Below are positions 6,144 through 9,836 of a stretch of 9,836 nucleotides of DNA, in pieces (the stretch's first letter is position 1; every line of letters starts with the position of its first letter). The stretch is from Oscillospiraceae bacterium. Lineage in GTDB: Bacteria; Bacillota; Clostridia; Oscillospirales; Oscillospiraceae. Below the pieces are notes generated by a model, which was not told where the DNA came from, did not search any database, and saw only the letters and a list, made by a program, of their open reading frames with translations. The translations under genes and the position numbers were made by a program. Where the stretch lies: the NCBI GenBank assembly GCA_017501805.1, contig JAFVWG010000035.1, positions 1 through 9,836 of the forward strand, read 5' to 3'.

Positions 6144-7373
6144 GTGAAGCTTTTATTTCGCGTATTTTGCGCATTGGCGCTGACCGTGCTCGTCACGGTT
6201 TCCGCTGCGGCGGGATTTACGGACGACGCGCAGATCCAAAACCGTGCTGCGGTCGCCTTTTTGTCGGATCTGGGACTGGTCAACGGCTACCCCGACGGAT
6301 CATTCCGTCCGGGGCTCAATGTGCGCAGGGGCGAAGCCGCCAAGCTTGCGGCGATGATCTGCGAGGAGGCGCCCACGCCCATGCAGCACGCGCCCTACGA
6401 GGACGTGCCGGAAGCACACTGGGCAGCGCCGCACATTGACTACTGCACGGAAAAGGGCATTGTCAGCGGTGAGGGCGGGAGGTTCCGCCCGGACGGCTTT
6501 CTCACCGGCAGGGAGCTTGCGAAGATCCTGCTTGCCTGCGTGGGCTTTGACGGACGGCAGTACACCGGAAAGGACTGGGCGGCTGCCGTTGATCGGGACG
6601 CGAACCGTCTCGGCATCTACACGGGGATCGAAACAGACCCCGCCGCGATCATCTCGCGGGACAACGTCTGCCGGATGATCTACAACGCGATCCAGTGCCC
6701 CGCCGTGATCGGAAAAGCGAAAAGCGGCGAGCCGGTCTACGCGACGGACGCGCTGCTCAACCCCATCACCTATATGGAGCACCGCTTCCGCGTCATTAAA
6801 TTCACCGGCGTGGTGACAGGCAATGAATATGCCGATCTGACGCGGGAGGACGCCTGTCTGGAACGCGGGCAGACGGTCCTGCAGGGGCACGCGCCCTTCC
6901 CTGTTTCCACGGGCTATTCCGCGCTGGGCAGAACGGCGGAACTGACGGCGACCCGCACGGTCGTCGGCAACGATGTGTTCTACAACGTGCTCGGCATCCC
7001 CGCCATCGTGCCCACGGAGGAGATCTTCTCCGTGAACGGCTCGGAGGCCTACGCCTCGATCCTCCGCTATGCGAACATCTCGGTCAATGCCGAGACGGAA
7101 TATTATCTGGACGGCAATCGGGACTCACAGGATTTTCTGATTCGTCTGGAGGAAGACTGCGTCATCACCGGGATCGACCGGGACGGAAACGGCGTTCTGG
7201 ACGCGGTGCTTGCGTACAACTACCACCGCGGCACGGTCTTATCCGCTGAGCCCCTGCGCGTCTTTGTCGGAGACGGACAGTACCCCGCCGTGCTCTGCGG
7301 CGTCGACAGCGTGACGGAGGGCGGCGAATGCCGCTGTCTGCAGCTTGGCGGTACATATTATATTGTTCCTTAG
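6144..7373 (+). CDS. Secreted S-layer-homology (SLH) domain protein, unknown C-terminal region
   Basis: 409-residue exported protein. Residues 1-23 form a typical signal peptide (MKLLFRVFCALALTVLVTVSA, cleavage near AAA-G). SLH repeat 1 spans about 25-73 (FLSDLGLVNGYPDGSFRPGLNVRR). SLH repeat 2 spans about 85-134 (YEDVPEAHWAAPHIDYCTEKGIV). A decayed third repeat spans about 144-185 (DWAAAVDRDANRLGIYTG). SLH trimers bind pyruvylated wall polysaccharide, so the protein should sit on the cell surface. Residues about 190-409 are a beta-rich region I do not recognise; it contains a DRDGNGVLDAV stretch resembling a short Asp-rich (dockerin/EF-like) calcium loop. The GTG start has AAGGAG 8 nt upstream. 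It probably leads an operon with the flavoprotein gene 23 nt downstream. Its SLH region parallels that of the gene at 9078. Confidence 0.88.
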   Translation: MKLLFRVFCALALTVLVTVSAAAGFTDDAQIQNRAAVAFLSDLGLVNGYPDGSFRPGLNVRRGEAAKLAAMICEEAPTPMQHAPYEDVPEAHWAAPHIDYCTEKGIVSGEGGRFRPDGFLTGRELAKILLACVGFDGRQYTGKDWAAAVDRDANRLGIYTGIETDPAAIISRDNVCRMIYNAIQCPAVIGKAKSGEPVYATDALLNPITYMEHRFRVIKFTGVVTGNEYADLTREDACLERGQTVLQGHAPFPVSTGYSALGRTAELTATRTVVGNDVFYNVLGIPAIVPTEEIFSVNGSEAYASILRYANISVNAETEYYLDGNRDSQDFLIRLEEDCVITGIDRDGNGVLDAVLAYNYHRGTVLSAEPLRVFVGDGQYPAVLCGVDSVTEGGECRCLQLGGTYYIVP

Positions 7374-7396
7374 AGAGTGAAAGGATGGGAACTGTT

Positions 7397-8776
7397 ATGA
7401 CATACGATATTGCGATCATCGGAGCCGGTCCTGCCGGTATCTTTGCAAGCTATGAGCTCCGCCGTCTGAACCCCGGCTGCAGGATCCTTGTGCTGGAAAT
7501 GGGCGCGGACATCTATTCGCGCGTGTGCCCCATCGTGGCGGGAAAGGTCAAGAGCTGCGTTTCCTGCAATCCCTGCTCGATCATGTCCGGCTTCGGCGGC
7601 GCGGGCGCATTCTCGGACGGAAAGTATAACTTCACCACCGAATTCGGCGGCTGGCTCGGCGATTATCTGGACAACAAGACGCTTCTGGAGCTGATCGACT
7701 ATGTCGACAGCGTGAACGTCAGCTTCGGCGCGCCGAAGGAACGCTACTCCACCGAAAGCGAGGCCGCGCGCGAGCTGGAGCGCCGCGCGCTGGGGCATGA
7801 CCTGCATCTGCTGCAGGCGCGCTGCAAGCACCTCGGCACGGAGCGCAATCTGAAGGTGCTGACCAACCTTTACGAATCGCTGAAGGAGACCTGCGATTTT
7901 CGCTTCCGCACGGCGGTGACGCGCATCATTCCCGAAGAGGGCGGCTACCGTCTGGAGCTTTCGGACGGAACGGACGTGCGCTGCCGCTTCTGCATCGCGG
8001 CGCCGGGACGCTGCGGCGCGGAATGGTTTGCCGATCGCTGCCGCGAGCTGGATCTGAAAATGTCCAACAACCAGGTCGACCTCGGCGTGCGCGTTGAGCT
8101 GCCCGCGAAGGTCTTCTCGCACATCACCGATGTGGTCTACGAGTCCAAGCTCATCTATCGCACCAAGCAGTACGGCGACAAGGTGCGCACCTTCTGCATG
8201 AACCCCTACGGACACGTGGTCGCGGAGAACGTGGACGGACTCATCACCGTGAACGGTCACAGCTACGCCGACCCCGCGCTCCGCAGCGAAAACACCAACT
8301 TTGCACTTCTGGTCTCCAACCGCTTTACGGAGCCGTTCAAGCAGCCGTATCAGTACGGCAAGCACATTGCGGCGCTGTCCAATATGCTCGGCGGCGGCGT
8401 GATCGTGCAGCGATTCGGCGATCTGACGCGCGGATCGCGCACAAACGAGCATCGGCTGAGCCAGTCCTTCGTGCGTCCGACGCTGCACGCGACCCCGGGC
8501 GATCTGAGCCTTGTCCTGCCGAAGCGGCATATGGACAACATCATCGAGATGATCTACGCGCTGGACAAGATCGCTCCCGGCACGGCGAACTACGACACGC
8601 TGCTCTACGGCGTGGAGGTCAAGTTCTACTCCGCGCGGCTGGAGCTGAGCGACACGCTGGAGACGAAGCTCCCCGGGCTTTATGCCATCGGAGACGGAGC
8701 GGGCGTCACCCGCGGTCTGGCGCAGGCGGGCGTCTCGGGCGTGGTTGCCGCGAGAGCCATCGCGAAGTCGCTGTAA
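7397..8776 (+). CDS. FAD-dependent dehydrogenase, COG2509-type flavoprotein
   Basis: 459-residue cytosolic flavoprotein. A Rossmann FAD-binding motif, DIAIIGAGPAGIFASYEL (GxGxxG at residues 9-14), opens the protein. A cysteine cluster follows: C44, then CVSCNPC with C54, C57 and C60. Next comes the family-typical SGFGGAGAFSDGKYNF, and a second FAD-contacting segment lies at the C-terminus (GLYAIGDGAGVTRGLAQAGVSGVVAARAI). This layout matches the uncharacterised FAD-dependent dehydrogenases of COG2509; substrate and electron partner are unknown. The cysteines could bind metal or an iron-sulfur cluster, or act in redox chemistry, which is inference. I start at ATG 7397: GGGA lies 6 nt upstream and AAGGA 11 nt upstream, whereas the in-frame ATG at 7385 abuts the SD. 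No terminator separates it from the SLH gene, and a clear one follows. Confidence 0.88.
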   Translation: MTYDIAIIGAGPAGIFASYELRRLNPGCRILVLEMGADIYSRVCPIVAGKVKSCVSCNPCSIMSGFGGAGAFSDGKYNFTTEFGGWLGDYLDNKTLLELIDYVDSVNVSFGAPKERYSTESEAARELERRALGHDLHLLQARCKHLGTERNLKVLTNLYESLKETCDFRFRTAVTRIIPEEGGYRLELSDGTDVRCRFCIAAPGRCGAEWFADRCRELDLKMSNNQVDLGVRVELPAKVFSHITDVVYESKLIYRTKQYGDKVRTFCMNPYGHVVAENVDGLITVNGHSYADPALRSENTNFALLVSNRFTEPFKQPYQYGKHIAALSNMLGGGVIVQRFGDLTRGSRTNEHRLSQSFVRPTLHATPGDLSLVLPKRHMDNIIEMIYALDKIAPGTANYDTLLYGVEVKFYSARLELSDTLETKLPGLYAIGDGAGVTRGLAQAGVSGVVAARAIAKSL

Positions 8777-8790
8777 ACCGATCTGTGTTC

Positions 8791-8828
8791 AAACGACCCG
8801 TTCCTCTTTGGGGAGCGGGTCGTTTTTT
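8791..8828 (+). terminator. Intrinsic terminator after the flavoprotein gene
   Basis: AAACGACCCGTTCC (8791-8804) pairs with GGGAGCGGGTCGTTT, about a 14-bp stem with one G-T, and the stem ends in six Ts (8823-8828). It lies 15 nt past the stop codon and closes the SLH/flavoprotein transcript. Confidence 0.92.
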
Positions 8829-8935
8829 CATGCACAATGCAGAATGCAAAATGCACAATTGCGGTGTTCCGCGGAGCGGAACGATCAGATACGCTTTCGG
8901 CGGGCGATTGGTAATCGCCCCTGCGGGCGCGGTGC
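8829..8935. repeat. Intergenic hairpin repeat, short copy
   Basis: Second member of the family at 3851-3997, here directly behind a terminator. It begins with iterated AATGCA-type units (8831-8858). A perfect hairpin TTCCGC/GCGGAA (8867-8881) follows, then a perfect GGGCGATT/AATCGCCC hairpin (8902-8920). The last stem corresponds to 3973-3991 in the long copy but is repaired to a perfect palindrome. The central GTCGCC and CCTTCCCC hairpin modules of the long copy are missing. Together with the terminator before it and the promoter region after it, this accounts for the 301-base gene-free stretch 8777-9077. Confidence 0.65.
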
Positions 8936-8956
8936 TTTGCCGGGTGCGGTTATTTT

Positions 8957-8989
8957 TACAAAATGCAAAGAAAAATGTACAAAATGCAA
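8957..8989 (+). repeat. Pair of 12-bp direct repeats 21 bp apart, operator-like
   Basis: TACAAAATGCAA occurs at 8957-8968 and again, identically, at 8978-8989. The start-to-start distance is 21 bp, two helical turns, so both copies face the same side of the DNA. They lie just upstream of the -10 box of the SLH/DUF4886 gene, at roughly -67 to -35. This is the geometry of tandem activator sites. The protein that would bind is unknown. Confidence 0.6.
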
Positions 8990-9017
8990 TCGACCTGCCA
9001 CAGGCATATGCTACACT
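8990..9017 (+). promoter_or_regulatory. Promoter of the SLH/DUF4886 gene
   Basis: A fair -10 TACACT (9012-9017) has only a weak -35 (TCGACC, 8990-8995, 16-nt spacer). Predicted transcription starts near 9024, with AAGGAG (9063-9068) 9 nt before ATG 9078. A weak -35 beside tandem repeats suggests dependence on an activator. Confidence 0.4.
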
Positions 9018-9077
9018 GACAAGGAAGATCAACAACGAGATCTCCGTGATCATAGAAACAATAAGGAGTGTTGCACA

Positions 9078-9836
9078 ATGAAAAAACTGCTTACACTGTT
9101 TCTTGCAGCGGTCCTGCTCCTGAGTGCGCTGCCCTTCGCGGGTGCGGCGTTCAAGGACGAAGGCTTTATTGCCGAAGAGCATATCAGAGCTGTTGCCGCA
9201 ATGTCCGAGCAGGGCATCATCAACGGCTTTGAGGACGGCTCCTTTGGTCCGAAGAAGACCCTGACCCGCGCGCAGGCGGCGAAGATCATCTGCGTGATGC
9301 TCGAAGGCGCGGAAAAGGCGAATGCCCTTACGAAAACCGAAACCGGTTTTGCGGATGTCCCGGCGACCCATTGGGCAGCAAAGTTCGTTGCTTACTGCGT
9401 GGAAAAGGGCATTGTTGCGGGCGTTGGCGACGGAAAATTCGATCCCGACGGAAAGCTCTCCTCCGCTGCCTTTGCGAAGATGCTGCTCGTTGCCATCGGC
9501 ACGGACGGTGAGACCTTCACGGGTGCGGACTGGCTGCAGAATGTGCAGGCGGCTGCCGAGAAGACCATCCTGCTCTACAATCTGGGTGACAAGGTGACGA
9601 CCGGCTCCATGGAGCGGCAGAAGGCGGCGCAGATGGCGTTCAACGCCAAGTTCCAGCAGGAGGCGAACGCCGACAAGGCAAAGGGCGACCCCCGCACGAT
9701 GCCGCTGGAAGTTCCCGAGACGATCAAGCTTTTTGTCATCGGACACAGCTACGGAAACGACTGCACGGTCGCATACCTGTGGCAGTCTCTCAGAAATCTG
9801 GGCGTGAAGAATGTCACGATCGGCACGCTCTACTAC
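9078..9836 (+). CDS. Secreted SLH-domain protein with DUF4886 (SGNH-hydrolase-like) domain, C-terminus beyond window
   Basis: 253 codons are visible and the frame is open at the right edge. Signal peptide 1-23 (MKKLLTLFLAAVLLLSALPF, cleavage after AGA). SLH repeat 1 spans about 25-75 (MSEQGIINGFEDGSFGPKKTLTRAQ). SLH repeat 2 spans about 91-140 (FADVPATHWAAKFVAYCVEKG). A weak third repeat spans about 149-195. From residue 216, IKLFVIGHSYGNDCTVAYLW followed by LGVKNVTIGTLYY matches the start of DUF4886, an SGNH/GDSL-esterase-like family. Its block I normally reads IGNSFS.D; here it is IGHSYGND, with S224 at the nucleophile position. A wall-anchored esterase or deacylase acting on glycans is a reasonable inference, but the catalytic Asp-His pair lies outside the window. 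The ATG has AAGGAG 9 nt upstream. SLH layout is shared with the gene at 6144. Confidence 0.87.
   Translation, partial: MKKLLTLFLAAVLLLSALPFAGAAFKDEGFIAEEHIRAVAAMSEQGIINGFEDGSFGPKKTLTRAQAAKIICVMLEGAEKANALTKTETGFADVPATHWAAKFVAYCVEKGIVAGVGDGKFDPDGKLSSAAFAKMLLVAIGTDGETFTGADWLQNVQAAAEKTILLYNLGDKVTTGSMERQKAAQMAFNAKFQQEANADKAKGDPRTMPLEVPETIKLFVIGHSYGNDCTVAYLWQSLRNLGVKNVTIGTLYY

Noticed and set aside
7370..8530. 386-codon minus-strand open frame opposite the flavoprotein
   Set aside because: Shadow of the FAD-binding gene; Ala/Arg/His-rich with no domain signature.
8706..9746. 346-codon minus-strand open frame across the terminator, repeat and second SLH gene
   Set aside because: Crosses a terminator and a promoter region; the plus strand has a signal peptide, SLH repeats and a good SD.

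Overview
This looks like about 9.8 kb of chromosome from a GC-rich, spore-forming Clostridia member, most likely an Oscillospiraceae/Ruminococcaceae-type gut bacterium. The evidence is strong Gram-positive Shine-Dalgarno sites (SD), sigma-A-like promoters, a signal-less LysM-LysM-GH18 protein of the SleL/YaaH spore type, two S-layer-homology (SLH) proteins, and intergenic hairpin-rich repeats of a style I recall from that group. The taxonomy is inference; there is no rRNA or other phylogenetic marker. I see no phage, plasmid, transposase, CRISPR or defence genes.

Layout. (1) 1-1487, minus: a YtcJ-type amidohydrolase whose C-terminus lies off the left edge, with its own promoter at 1518-1545. 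(2) 1691-3808, plus: a probable two-gene operon. It encodes a TraX-family membrane protein and an exported, membrane-anchored ComEC-type metallo-beta-lactamase with an Ada-like zinc-binding tail. It ends in a strong, probably bidirectional terminator at 3811-3842. (3) 3851-3997: a composite repeat made of consecutive small hairpins. (4) 4007-5284, minus: the LysM/GH18 spore glycosidase, diverging from (5) ung (5371-6039, plus), with a sigma-E-like and a sigma-A-like promoter overlapping between them. (6) 6144-8776, plus: an SLH-domain secreted protein followed 23 nt later by an FAD-dependent dehydrogenase of the COG2509 type, closed by a terminator at 8791-8828. (7) 8829-8935: a second, shorter member of the repeat family. 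(8) 9078-right edge, plus: a second SLH protein whose C-terminal part starts a DUF4886 (SGNH-hydrolase-like) domain. A pair of 12-bp direct repeats 21 bp apart lies upstream of its promoter.

How the genes fit together. Most of the window is housekeeping and cell-envelope work: uracil excision repair (ung), spore cortex degradation at germination, and surface proteins tied to the wall by SLH domains. The two SLH proteins share an N-terminal plan (signal peptide, two good SLH repeats, one decayed third repeat) but have unrelated C-terminal halves, as in an expanded family of surface proteins. I find no clearly new multi-gene system. The least explained items are the hairpin repeat family, the TraX/exported-ComEC-nuclease pair, the coupling of an exported SLH protein to a cytosolic flavoprotein, and the 21-bp-spaced operator-like repeats.
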